A stretch of 64,000 bases of DNA from Topomyia yanbarensis (GCF_030247195.1 NC_080672.1:366536271-366600270); one strand, 5' to 3'; positions 48,506 to 61,143 are shown, counted from the stretch's first letter. The notes: a model not told the origin generated them from the letters alone. A program made the numbers and translations.

Positions 48506-49982
48506 ATGGAGAACAAAAACAAAAACTATAATAAACAAACGGAGGTGCCAAACCCCTTTGCTAGAGGTGGTTTGGCGAGGTCTCCCCCCGTGGGGAGAGT
48601 AGTGGAGCGACGAGTGCTGCATCTGATAGCACCAGTGACCCTCCAGTAGTGGTAGGAAGTAGCCCTACCAACGCACTGGACGGGCCACTATCCGCGATAC
48701 GCAAAGTGGTGGAGCAGCTCGATTCAATAATCGAGTTCACTAGCGCATAGCAAAACATAAGCATAAGTAGTTGAAGCAGAGCCTCCTGGTGCTCCGGAAA
48801 ACTGTTCGTGTCGCAAGACAGGAACAGCAGGCTTATGCCAAGAGGGTGGAATGTCGGGAGAAGTCCGACAGAGAAACCCAGACAGTGGCCTCCAAGAGGG
48901 AGGGAAGAGATAAGGTCGATACAGGCACTCAGACAGTGGCCTTCACCTTCTATGGAGAAGCCATGTCGCTCGGAGCGGCGGCCGAGTTCCCCTCGAAGGG
49001 AAAAGGCAAGGGCAAGGGCAATCGTAAGACGGCGCCGAACGCGAAGCGCCCTAGGAAGTCGCCAGGCGAGGGTGCAAAAACCGACACCACACGGCGTGCA
49101 ACCGTTAAGGCCAGACGCCGTTTGGTCGAGGTGAGCGAGGGCGAGAGTGACCTCGCTGGGCAGAGCGTTGGTACCAGCAACCCGGCGCGACCGGGGCAGG
49201 GGGGGCGTTAACCCCTGGACGCTGGTCACCAGGAAGAAGCCGGCACCGACACCGGAGGTACCGCGGCCCGCGAAGAAGGCCAAGGACAGAGGCGAGGCCT
49301 TGTGGTTAAAAACCGACAAGGACAAATACACCGACGTCCTAAAGTCGATGAAGGCGGCCGAAAGCCTTTCGGCCCTTGGGCAAGATGTGCGCAGCGTGAG
49401 ACGCATCAACACGGGAGAAATGCTTCTGGTGCTGAAGCGAGGCGCACAATCTAGTGCGGTGTACAAGGCCTTGGCCCAAGAGGTCCTTGGTGAAGGCGCC
49501 CAATGACTCTCCAGTGCAAGCATCTGGACGAGTTCACGACCGCAGAAGATGTCGTCGCAGCCGTTAAGGAGCAATGCGATGGTACAATCGAGCGGGCCTC
49601 TGTGCGATTTAGAGAGGGACCCTCTGGCACCCAAGTAGCCTACCTCAGGCTACTGAAGGCGGATGCCAAAAAGGTAACCGAGAAAGGTAAGCAGAAGATC
49701 GGCTGGTCGGTATGCCCAATTAGCATACCCCAGCCGCCTTCAGTGGATAGGTGCTATCGGTGCCTTGAGTCCGGCCACAAAGCCTACGAGTGCAAGGGCA
49801 TAGACAGGAGCAAACTATGTCGTCGCTGCGGCGAGGAGGGGCATAAGGAGCGGGGTTGCACTAAGGCGCATAAGTGCCTTATCTGCACCGCTAAGAAGTA
49901 AGCCCATAAACATGCTATGGGCGGACCTTCGTGTCCCTTCGGTGAGGTAAATAAGAAGAAGCCGCGAACGTCACACAGCTAA
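48506..49982 (+). pseudogene. R1-type ORF1, copy 3
   Basis: It shares the 5' TAG (about 48747-48749) and nearby 2-bp insertion with copy 2. It has small in-frame length changes (an extra GK pair near 49014 and an extra GE near 49140). An extra G in the G-run near 49198-49206 shifts the frame. The ATGA frame change is at 49503-49506. Unlike copies 1 and 2 it keeps LLKADAKK (no TAG) and the first CCHC knuckle CYRCLESGHKAYEC, but gains TAA at 49899-49901. Confidence 0.85.
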
Positions 49983-52924
49983 ATCTTAACCATTGTGCAG
50001 CAGCCCAACAGCTGCTGTGGCAGTCGGTCTCGGAGTCGAGGACAGGTGTCGCCCTCCTATCAGACCTGTACAACATCCCTGCCGGCAACGGCAATTGGGT
50101 GTCGGACGGGTCTGGAATGGTGGCAATCTGTACAACGGGACGGTTCTCAGTTCAAGAGGTAATACACTCCTCCGTCGAGGGTGTTGCGATTGCCAAGATC
50201 AATGGTGTGTTCTATTGCAGCTGCTACGCTCCACCAAGGTGGCCAATAGAACAGTTCAACCAGATGATCGAAAGGCTCTCGTCAGACCTAGTGGGCCGGA
50301 AACCGGTAGTCATAGCGGGAGACTTTAACGCTTGGGCAGTGGAGTGGGGCAGCCGCTGTACAAATAGCAGGGGTCAAGCGCTAATGGAGGCGCTTGCGAA
50401 ACTCGATACTGTGCTAGCTAATAATGACTCCGCTAGTACATTCCGTAGAAACGGGATGGAGGCGTGGTTTGACGTAACATTTGCCAGCCCGAGTCTGGCT
50501 CCAGGCATGGAATGGAGGGTAGACGAAGGCTACTTCCATAGCGATCATTTAGCAATCCGCTTTAGGAACAACTATGGTGTGCAGCATCCGAGGGCGGGAG
50601 ATCTCTGTCAGGTACGCGGGTGGAAGTCCAATCACTTCGACAGCGAAGCTTTCACCGCGGCCCTGGCACTGGAGGCCAACACCGACAGCCTAAGCGGGGA
50701 TGCGCTGGTAGCTGTTCCATCACGCGCGTGCGACGCCACTATGCCGAGAAAAACACTGCCAAGAAACGGCAGATGCCCGGTATACTGGTGGAGTGCCGAG
50801 ATTGCAGCTCTACGGTCAGCCTGCCTCAGAGCTAGACGTAGGATGCAAAGAGCTCGCACCGAGGATGCAAGAGAGAACCGCCGTGAACTGTTTCGAGCTG
50901 CGAAATTGACCCTTAACAAGGCTATTAAAAGCAGCAAGAGAGCGTGTTTCGACAACCTGTGTGAGAGTGCCAACGCGAATCCGTGGGGTGACGCCTACAG
51001 GATAGTGATGGCCAAGACCACCCCCAGAACGGTCTCCGGCCCGGTTGGCAACGATTATCGAAGTACTCTTCCCGTCTCGAGCCACAAGCCCCTGGCCACC
51101 TGCACTACGAGACAGTGTGGGCACGGCCGAAATGGTGGCTCCAGTGACGAATGAAGAACTACTCGCAGTGGCTAAATCCCTAGCAATGAACAAAGCTCCA
51201 TGGCCGGATGGAGTTCCAAACAACGCTCTCAAGGCAGCGATCATAGCGAACCCGAACATGTTCAGGCTAGCTATGCAGAGATGCCTTGACGAGTGCCGCT
51301 TACCCGATAGATGGAAAAGGCAGAAATTTGTGATGTTGCCGAAGCTCGGGAAGCCGCCAGGCGACCCATCGGCGTACAGACCAATCTGCCTGATCGACAC
51401 GACTGGCAAACTTCTTGAGAGGATCATCCTCAACAGGCTAACCCCGTACGCGGAAGGTACGGACGGCCTGTCAAGCAACCAGTTTGGCTTTCGGAAGGGT
51501 AAGTCCACAGTGGACGCTCTCAACTCAGTGATAAATGCTGCCGAGATAGCGATCCAACGGAAAAGGCGAGGCATTCGATACTGTGCGTTAGTGACACTTG
51601 ACGTGAAGAACGCATTCAACAGCGCAAGCTGGGATGCCATCGCGCTCTCGTTACACCGGCTTAGCCTACCGGTGGGTCTGTACCGGATCCTGGAAAGTTA
51701 CTTCCAGAACCGCGTACTGCTATACGAGGCCGATGCCGGTCAGAAAAGGGTTCCGATTACCGCCAGAGTCCCGCAGGGCACGATCCTAGGCCCGGTGCTA
51801 TGGATCCTCATGTATGACGGGGTTCTGAGACTGAAGTTCCCTCCGGGGGTCAAGATCGTCGGCTTTGCCGACGACGTAACCTTGGAGGTCTACGGGGAGT
51901 CAATCCCTGAGGTAGAACTAATCGCAGAACACGCGATCAACACGGTGGAGGAATGGATGAGCGCGAGAGGCCTGGAGCTCGCTCATCATAAGACGGAGGT
52001 AGTTATCGTCAACAACCGCAAGTCGGCACAACATGCAGTTATCCATGTGGGAGAAGTGCGATCACTTCACAGCGAAGTCTGAAGTCTCTCGGAGTCATTA
52101 TAGACGACAAGCTGACCTTCGGCAGCCATGTCGACTATACATGCAAGAGAGCGTCGACTGCTGTTGCGGCTCTATCGAGGATGATGTCCAACAGCTCAAA
52201 GGTGTGCGCCAGTAGACGTAGGTTACTGGCAGGCGTTGCCGTATCTATCCTCAGGTACGGCGGCCCGTCATGGTCAAGAGCACTGAGGGTAACCAGTTAC
52301 CTACAGAAACTGGAGAGCACCTACCGCGTGATGTGCCTCAGAGTGATATCTGCCTACCGCACGGTATCACATGATGCATCCTGCGTGATAGCGAGCATGA
52401 TGCCAGTCGGGCTGGTCATTCGGGAAGATGAGGAGTGCTTCGAGCTACGTGGAAATAGAGGAGCCCGCGAGCGCACCAGGGTGACCTCGGTCGCCAGATG
52501 GCATCGTGAGTGGGACAACTTCTCCAAAGGTAGGTGGACCCACCGGCTGATACCTAGCATATCAAGCTGGGTGGGAAGACCCCACGGGGAAGTTCACTTC
52601 CACCTGACACAATTCCTGCCAGGCCATGGCTGTTTCCGACAGTACCTCCACAGGTTCGGGCACGCGGAGGTCCCAGCCTGCCCGGACTGCCCAGGTGTAG
52701 ACGAAACTGCCGAACACATACTGTTCGTATGTCCTCGGTTCGACGTCGAAAGAAGAGCAATGCTTGACGTCTGTGGCTGGGATACAACCCCTGATACCCT
52801 TATTCAGCGGATGTGTCAATCGGTGGAGAAGTGGAACGCAGTCTCGGCTGCTACCATCCAGATTGCCTGTAGGCTACAGGTAATCTGGCGAACCGAGCAA
52901 CAGACGACGGGCACGGCTAACTAG
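49976..52924 (+). pseudogene. R1-type ORF2, copy 3
   Basis: It keeps Trp where copies 1 and 2 have TAG (QLLWQSV) and the RT motif A Asp (LVTLDVKNAF, codon 51600-51602). Shared with the others: Asp for Glu in LLSDLYN (50063) and the frame change near 51043. Private changes: APWPDG for APGPDG, RVPQGT for GVPQGS, and a frameshift at about 52053-52083 (GEVRSLHSEV). The C-terminus runs on to RTEQQTTGTAN before the stop at 52924. Confidence 0.88.
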
Positions 52925-53612
52925 TGATTGGTTAGCTGGAGCGAAAAAGGCCAAGCGCAAAAAAGGGAGTGAATGGTCTGTTCATGCTGAGGCAGGTTTG
53001 GCGCAGCGACTGGCAACCGCGTAAGGGGTAAACCCAGCCACCCCGAAGCAAGACAGAAAGTGAGTGTATAGGCGTATAAGTGGACTGCCTCATGCCAAGA
53101 CGGGAGGGTCGTAGCGTAGTATGTTGGGACTTAGTTATCGATGCCTCATGGCGTGGCAGAGGAGTGAAAGGGTGAGCATCCAAGTCAGTCTCACACGGCA
53201 TGTTAAGGGTGAGCACAAAAGTCAGCCTCACATGGTATGTCAGAAGTGGGGCCTAAGAAAAATGTCCCACATGGGATGCCAGGGGGAGTGACAGAGGTAC
53301 AATAGAGTGGCACGATCGAGAGTGAACCAGGTGATAGGGTGAGCACCCAAGTTAGCCTCACATGGTATGGGTGGGGCGAGCACAAAAGTAAACCTAGCAA
53401 GGAATGAGTAAGGTGAGCACACAAGTCAGCCTCATGTGGGAGTGTTTGAGAGTGAATCAAGGTGCGATAGAGAGAGCACCCAAGTAAGCCTCATATAGGA
53501 CGTATGAACGCGTGAGTGAGAGTGAATGAGTACATTAAGTACAGCCATCCTCCAGAAGTCTGGGCTAGGACGTAAAGGTCTTCTCCATCGTAAAAAAAAT
53601 ACGGGCTTACAT

Positions 53613-54629
<1,017 letters not shown>

Positions 54630-54851
54630 TAGCTATAAAGCCCCAAACAAAGAATTATGTTCGGCACTATGCTCGATATTCAAGCATTCCACACGACGTT
54701 TTGCATCTTGTGGGATGATTTAAGATCATATCATTCAGAAAATCGACATTTTGTAACTAAATACAGCGTCTAATCATTCGGTTCAAAATCAATGTTTTGC
54801 TTTCATGGCAGTGATGCTGGCTGTACAGAGACGTCGTCCTTGACAGGGAGC

Positions 54852-54975
54852 TGGTTGGCAACGAAGGCCGTGTAAAAGTGCCCCAGTCACGGTTGGCGTT
54901 AAGAAGCCTCATCGCTACCGAACAGAAACTATCGCCCTGCGAAAAATTCACAGCTATCAGAAATCGAGCGGGCCT
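54852..54975 (+). pseudogene. Histone H3 internal fragment
   Basis: A decayed H3 stretch after the tail: LATKAV-stop, then in shifted frames KCPSHGWR (for the APATGG region), KKPHRYR-like bases and a YQKS-like end. It lies about 280 bp downstream of the tail fragment, as if the gene were split by unrelated DNA. Confidence 0.75.
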
Positions 54976-55701
54976 AAATTGTGACCCAAAATAAACCACA
55001 AACCAACAAGTTGTTTTCAGAACCAGCCAATTATAAAGTATTATTATTATACATGAAATTTTCCATTGCCTTACAACCTCCCTCCCCCTTTCCTCCCGGC
55101 TTGAATAACTATCAATCTTGATGATGCTGTGCGGTGGGGGCACTAATTTTGATTATAATGGAAAATTTAGGTTTGCGCGTTTTTTCCAAAAGTTTTTTAG
55201 CTGTGCTGTTTTCAAGGAAGTTGCAGTTGAATTCAAAATAAAATAGTTTATTTCTATTGTCAGAGATGGACCTTCCAACGAAAACTAGTCTGGCTCGCTT
55301 GGAATCGAATTGTATGGACCAACCACTGCTTTCATAAAATCTGTTATTTTCAGTAATTGAACATTCTACACAACTAGTCACAACTATTTCCAATCAGCGC
55401 AAAAATCGAAGGTTTTCATTCAGTACAATAGCAGATTTTCACTTTTAGAAAAACAGGCAACATTCTGGCCGAAATTTTTGAAACGGAGCACCTATATCGA
55501 ATCGTTAGAAAACGTTCGATTTTTGTAAATTGAATCATTACACTAACCTGTCTACAAATAACTTTTGATTTTGTGCCATTCTACATGAAAGCGACGGTAT
55601 TGTTTACAAGTGGCTCACTTACCATCCAACGCTCTTGACAAGCCACTTTCTGCTGCTTGTAATAACAAAATTTCAATTTCATTCTTTGTCGATAAGTTGA
55701 T

Positions 55702-55717
55702 GGCCCTGAAAAGGGCC
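55702..55717 (-). terminator. Histone mRNA 3' stem-loop, H2B copy A
   Basis: Minus strand GGCCCTTTTCAGGGCC, a 6-bp stem and 4-base loop as in replication-dependent histone mRNAs, 24 bp after the H2B stop. An AAAGAA purine element (histone downstream element-like) follows about 15 bp on. Confidence 0.92.
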
Positions 55718-55741
55718 TTTTGTTTGGGCAGTGTTCGAAAT

Positions 55742-55852
55742 TTACTTGGAGCTGGTGTATATGGTAACAGTTTTGGTGCCATGGAAGACGGCGTGCTTGG
55801 CCAACTCTTCTAACAGCAGCAAACGGACGGCGGTTTGAATTTTGCGGGAGAT
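55742..55852 (-). pseudogene. Histone H2B C-terminal relic, copy A
   Basis: Minus strand reads [30 protein letters not shown] and IYTSSK before TAA, the last 36 residues of H2B with several substitutions. Directly upstream is H2B-like promoter/5'UTR sequence (TATAAA on the minus strand near 55921), so most of the coding region has been deleted. Confidence 0.88.
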
Positions 55853-56318
55853 ACTGCAAACGAACTGCTGTATGCTGATGCTGGAAACGAACTGATCGTG
55901 AACAACAGCATGCTGAGTTTTTATACCTGACTACAGCACAATGTAAGCTCGTCCTTTTTTGTGTTGTCCTCAATATGTGTTCTTCGTAGCTCCACCCTTT
56001 CGTTGGTCGACCACATATTTTTGATAAAGAGCAAAATTGAAATTGTGTTTCCAATACGGAGGTTATCGAACACTCAGGGTAAAAAGTGTAATGTAATACG
56101 ACACCTTGGTAAAATGTTTGAGAATTGAAACCTTTTTTGAATGCGCCTAGTAAACACGAAACTGTAAACAAACACACAAATGATAACTTTATTTTGTGTC
56201 ATTCTACGTGAAATCTACGATATTGTTCACAAGTAGCTCACTTGCCATCGAACGCTCTTGGCAAGCTACTTTCGGATGCTTCTAATAACAAAATTTCAAT
56301 TCGATTCTTTGTGGATAA

Positions 56319-56490
56319 ATGGCCCGTACCAAACATACCGCTCGTAAGTCCACCGAAGGAAAGCCTCCCCGCAAGCAGTAAGCAACGAAGGCCGTGTAAA
56401 AATGCCCCAGTCACGGTTGGCGTTAGGAAGCCTCGTCACTACTGAACAGAAACTGTCGCCCTGCGAGAAATTCACAGCTATCAGCAATCG
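56319..56490 (+). pseudogene. Histone H3 pseudogene
   Basis: The ATG opens MARTKHTARKSTEGKPPRKQ, then TAA, followed by ATKAV and further H3-like codons in shifted frames to about YQQSS. Upstream sequence matches the H2B 3' flank (55560-55700) rather than an H3 promoter; the join is at the shared word ATGGCCC. Confidence 0.88.
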
Positions 56491-57222
56491 AGCAGGCCTA
56501 AATTGTGACCCCAAAATAAACCACAAACCAATAAGTTCTTTTCAGGACCAGCCAATTATATTCCAGTAAGATATAAATGAAATTTTCGTTTTCCATTGCC
56601 TTACAACCTCTTTCCTCCCGGCTTGAATTACTATCAATCTTGATGATGCTGTGCGGCGGGGCACAGGCAGTTTCCATTATAGTGAAAAATTTAGGTTTGC
56701 GCGTTTTTCCCAAAAGTTTTTTAACTGTGCCTTTTTCAAGGAAGTTAGTTGAATTCAAAATAAAATAGTTTACTTCTATTGTCAGAGGTGGACCTTCCAA
56801 CGAAAACTAATCTGGCTCGCTTGGAATCGAATTGTGCGGACCAACCACTGCTTTCACAAAATCCGTTATTTTCAGTAATTGTACATTCTACAGAAATAGT
56901 CACAACTATTTCCAATCAGCGCAAAAATCGAAGGTTTTCATTCAATACAACAGCAGATTTTCACGTTTGAAAAAACAGGGGCATTCTGGCCGAAAATTTT
57001 GAAACGAAACACCTATATCGAAACGTTAGAAAACGTTCGATTTTTGTAAATTGAATCATTACACTAACCTGTCTACAAATAACTTTTGATTTTGTGCCAT
57101 TCTATTTGAAAGCGACGGTATTGTTTACAAGTGGCTCACTTACCATCCAACGCTCTTGACAAGCCACTTTCTGCTGCTTGTAATAACAAAATTTCAATTT
57201 CATTCTTTGTCGATAAATTGAT

Positions 57223-57238
57223 GGCCCTGAAAAGGGCC
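57223..57238 (-). terminator. Histone mRNA 3' stem-loop, H2B copy B
   Basis: GGCCCTTTTCAGGGCC on the minus strand, intact, 24 bp after the stop. Confidence 0.92.
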
Positions 57239-57262
57239 TTTTGTTTGGGCAGTGTTCGAAAT

Positions 57263-57373
57263 TTACTTGGAGCTGGTGTATATGGTAACAGTTTTGGTGC
57301 CATGGAAGACGGCGTGCTTGGCCAACTCTTCTAACAGCAGCAAACGGACGGCGGTTTGAATTTTGCGGGAGAT
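57263..57373 (-). pseudogene. Histone H2B C-terminal relic, copy B
   Basis: Same 36 codons as copy A, in the second unit of the duplication. A TATAAA-type box on the minus strand lies near 57442. Confidence 0.88.
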
Positions 57374-57829
57374 ACTGCAAACGAACCGCTGTATGCTGAT
57401 GCTGGAAACGAACTGAGCGTGAACAACAGCATGCTGAGTTTTTATACCTGACTACAGCACAATGTAAGCTCGTCCTTTTTTGTGTTGTCCTCAATATGTG
57501 TTCTTCGTAGCTCCACCCTTTCGTTGGTCGACCACATATTTTTGATAAAGAACAAAATTGAAATTGTGTTTCCAATACGGAGATTATTGAACACTCAGGG
57601 TAAAGAGAGTAATGTAATACGGCACTTTGGTAAAATGTTTGAGAATTGAAGCCTTTTTTGAATGCGCCTAGTAAAAATGTTTTCCACTTCACTCCAGTTT
57701 CTTTCTGACCATATTTGCAATTTGCGTACTGAAATAAATCATAATTTAGGGTTTAACCCAAATTGCTCTCCAGGGAGAAACAGTCCATGAAACAGAAAAT
57801 GCAAACTTATTCTTTGAAATGATTCTGGT

Positions 57830-57845
57830 GGCCCTGAAAAGGGCC
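57830..57845 (-). terminator. Histone mRNA 3' stem-loop, H4
   Basis: GGCCCTTTTCAGGGCC on the minus strand, 33 bp after the H4 stop, followed by CAAAGAATAAG, a histone-downstream-element-like purine run. Confidence 0.92.
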
Positions 57846-57878
57846 TTTTTTATAATGATACAAGTGAGTTCTACCTTT

Positions 57879-58125
57879 TCAACTTCCAAATCCATACAAA
57901 GTCCCTGCCGATTCAGAGTATAGACGACATTCATTGCGGTTTTGCGCGTGGCGTGTTCAGTGTAGGTCACGGCATCTCGGGTGACATTTTCCTGCACACC
58001 CTCAGCATTCGTAGATTAAATCAGAGATGCATTTTACACCACCACGACGAGCCAGACGCCGAATGGCAGATTTGGTGATTCCCTGGATTTTATCACGAAG
58101 AACCTTGCGATGACGCTTGGTACGG
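57879..58125 (-). pseudogene. Histone H4 pseudogene
   Basis: Minus strand reads [20 protein letters not shown] and [18 protein letters not shown], hits a stop, and continues in another frame with [30 protein letters not shown] and, after a further shift, TLYGFGS then TGA (57879-57881). At least two small indels break it, and the extreme N-terminus (the GKGGKGLGKGG region) is missing or scrambled. A TATATATA box (58216-58223) and a TCAGTG initiator-like word (about 58174-58179) remain upstream. Confidence 0.9.
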
Positions 58126-58239
58126 GAACGCAAACATGATACCGCTCATTGGACGAGCATGTTGCTCGTGTGGTAAGCGAGCACCCACTGATACAAAACA
58201 AGCTCGCGTGACCTGTATATATAACATTCCCGTATGTAA

Positions 58240-60218
58240 TGAAACGCTTACATGCTCCTTTTTGACGGCTTTGCGTGGGATATGCTGGCAAATTGCGCAT
58301 TTTCCTCGCTGTTTCCGAAGGATTTTCTGAAAATCCTTGTTTTGGTTTATTTATAGTAGTCGCAGTAATTCCGAAATTTAATACGAAATACGTGCACAAA
58401 TTTCCGATCAGATAGTGCAAAAATATTGCGATTTCATCCAGTAGAACGGAAGATATTCGCATTTCAAATCTGGGAAAATTTCTCAACTGAAATTTTTGAA
58501 ACGGCACCCCATATTGAAACGTTAGAAGTATTCTACTTCAAAAATCAGGATGAAATTTCCATTATTTTGTTATGAGACACAGTTAAGCCCACACTGGTAG
58601 ATATATTTTTCATGGGTGTGGTTGAAGTTACTGGAACATCAATTATTAAAATTACCTGCTACGATTTACTTCCAGTTTCGAACCTGAGATCTTCATATTC
58701 CCAGCATAGCCGCTATGTACTCATCTATTTATACACTGTCAAGCAACGATTATATTTGATCATTTTTATCGCTTTATGATTACGATCTAAAAATACCATA
58801 ATCCAACCTAAATATGGCACTCCAATGATACCTTCCATACCTGTCAAATCACAACCTACATACTGTACTCAAGCCATTTTTTATTGCTCAAATATTGAAC
58901 TAGTCTGGCAGAGAATTTGCGAAGTGCTATAAGGAGGTGACTATTTTTTAACGATTTTGCAGTTTAATCCAATTGCAAATTAATTTCTATACAGTGTTTC
59001 AAAATTGTCATTATTATTCCGCATGTACAATTTTGTTTTAAGTTGTAGTGGACTAATAAATAACTTCAAGTCAACATTGTATTTCGATCACAGATTTGCA
59101 TTTTATGTGAACTTTTTACAACAAAACATAATTTTTGCTTGCACTATTTGTAATTTTGATTTAGTCTGTCATTATTTGTAATTTATTGTAAACTTTTATA
59201 TACGATTGCTGGTTTGCTGGGATAACTCGATTATCCCTGTTCTAGTCAATATACATATTCAGTACATTATGGGCCAGGCAAACCCTTGATTTTTCTATTA
59301 TTATTATCCTGAGTAGCTATACCAGTGAAGGTATTTTAGGATTTCGCAAAAAGAATCTCTGCCAATAAAGGCGTAAGCAATATTTATCCACATAAAGTTT
59401 GCTCGAACCGAATATCCGCCTGGTTCGACTCGAATAGACCACACCGACCCGAAAGGGTTGCTTATCATTTCTGAGAGCCGGCTTGGTCCAGTTTTATAAT
59501 CATAAGAAAAAGTCCTGAATAATTAACTGCCTCTTAGGTGCCAGTCCTGCACTCCTTTCCTGAACTAGCCTCATACTCACGATCAAAAGAGTCGACAACT
59601 AGTAGGATCCACATGTCCCCCACCCAAGCGAATTGATCAACTTGCAAGTAGGAGCACATATCTACCAACCAGCCAAGAAGACTTCCGAATCAATGAGAAT
59701 GGACCATGCCAGTCGAAGGCCACAGGCCCAGCGCCATCTCGTACAGTGTCATTGTCATTTCTCAGCCCACCCCCTGGCAGACGTTCATCCGCCCATCTAG
59801 ACTCTGCCAAGATGAGAACCTACAAAGCCTAACTGTTCGTATGTGCTAGGCCGTATAGATTTTGGTTTGCTGAAACGAAACAAGAAAAGCAAAATAATTG
59901 TGATTAGTATCGTAGTTATAATAAATAAGTAAACGATTTCTCATCTGTTGTTTGTTCCCTTGTTCGTAGTCCTCCTTCCTGTTCCTGATCTGTTTGGGCC
60001 ACTGGCTTTCCGTTTCCTTGGCCGTCACGCTCGAGCCGCACATATTGTAGTAAGAGAAACAAATGAAGACAAAAAAAATGAAAATAAATGGACGTCTGCT
60101 ATCTGTGCATAAATTGGTGTTGCTTCTCAGTTTTGCACGACCCAGGGGGAACTTGATCTTGATCCCAATGCTCTGTCGCAGATGTTACGTGATATTCGTT
60201 ATGGAATATTCTTTGTTT
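58240..60218. other. Intergenic DNA without recognised features
   Basis: Mostly AT-rich. Short frames only (for example minus 58507-58034 and 60043-59846), none with a recognisable domain or splice context. No terminal repeats noticed. Confidence 0.4.
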
Positions 60219-60358
60219 GGGGGCCATTCATAAACAATGTTGTTCGTTTTTTATCCCTGATCCGCTTATACGTCTAAAATTTATTTTTGGTTTTTATCTC
60301 GTTACGTGACGCGCTTCCCCTATTGTCAATATTCGATATCATTTATGAATGGTCCCCT
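60219..60358. mobile_element. Short MITE-like element
   Basis: GGGGCCATTCATAAA on the left and TTTATGAATGGTCCCC on the right are imperfect inverted ends 140 bp apart. Related to the CCATTCATAAATTACG block near 37172. Confidence 0.5.
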
Positions 60359-61134
60359 GGTGATATGTTCAGAGCAGACAATCCAATGAAAAATAGGATT
60401 GACAGGATTTTAGTGCGCTCTTGGCGCCTTGTGTCACATCTTCATGTTTGTTATACATACTAAGAATACCAAAGCATGTGATGTGATGACCGGAAGATTA
60501 GAGAAGCTACTCCTTTCCTTCCCCCCATCTGGTTAATGCCCCAAACAGACAAAAATTACAAAATCAATTTTTCTTCTCTCCCTAAAAGTGTTACTTAATC
60601 TATCAATAGTCCCTTATTATAGGGATGGTTTGGGTAAATTGGCCGTAAATCGTTAATGGTGCTTGCCTGGGTGCACCCACAGAGATCACTCTCTTCGGTT
60701 TTAAAATGCCTTCTCAAAGTAGGAAAAGTCGGTAGTATATGTAACGACAATTACACTCACGATATGTAATCATTATCAAAAAATTATTTAAGAAAACTAC
60801 GTTTATATTTCTGAAGTTTTATGTAATTTATTTAACAAAATTCTAAAAAAAAATGATGAGCTTAACCAAAACAGCTTCGTTATCCCAGTCCGTGTAAGCT
60901 TTTGCTTCTTTTACCTACCGTATAAGCGCATCTCAGTAATAAGACGTGGCCCACATGTTGGCAGTCGATGCTAGAAACAATGATTCCCATGTCACTGCTT
61001 TTGTCAATCTTTGCAAATACTTCAAATTTGCACTTTCCTCGTGGGGTTTGGAATTTATACATGAAGCTGTACTGTTTATCATTGCTACCAGTTAGTTTAT
61101 CATTTAAACTTCGATCGTTTTATTTTAACAAATT
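60359..61134. other. Spacer left of the foldback element
   Basis: AT-rich; no credible ORF or repeat structure. Confidence 0.4.
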
Positions 61135-61143
61135 CAGCGGAAA

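Larger units (their letters stand above)
48158..53599 (+). mobile_element. R1-type element, copy 3
   Basis: 5442 bp and visibly more diverged from copies 1 and 2 than they are from each other. It retains the ORF2 3' end and several hundred bp of 3'UTR absent from the others, but has its own 3'UTR deletion just before the tail (CAGAAGT joined to CTGGGCTAGG near 53560). 3'UTR repeats lie at about 53165-53500. Confidence 0.9.
37867..53612 (+). mobile_element. Head-to-tail array of three R1-type retrotransposons
   Basis: The 13-mer tacgggcttacat occurs at 37867-37879, 43022-43034, 48145-48157 and 53600-53612, that is before, between and after three same-strand elements. Each element ends in an A-run directly before the 13-mer. 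The outer flanks are ACAT-type simple repeat (catgcatacatac on the left, cattcatacatacatac on the right). The layout equals one insertion site amplified to three copies. Confidence 0.9.
54976..57700. repeat. Direct duplication, offset about 1.52 kb
   Basis: The block from about 54858 to 56163 recurs at about 56382-57676 (H3 fragment, AT-rich spacer, H2B relic and its upstream). Offset 1521-1524 bp: for example the histone stem-loop at 55702 and 57223, and the H2B stop at 55742 and 57263. Small indels separate the copies. Confidence 0.85.

Noticed and set aside
48561..49634. Long minus-strand frame (357 codons) antisense to R1 ORF1, with shorter partners at 38670-39341 and 43827-44498
   Set aside because: It is the GC-rich shadow of ORF1, contains no domain, and varies with ORF1 indels between copies.
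50816..51640. 274-codon minus-strand frame across RT in all three copies (also 40523-41347 and 45680-46504)
   Set aside because: It is antisense to conserved RT motifs; the repetition is due to the tandem array, not to selection.
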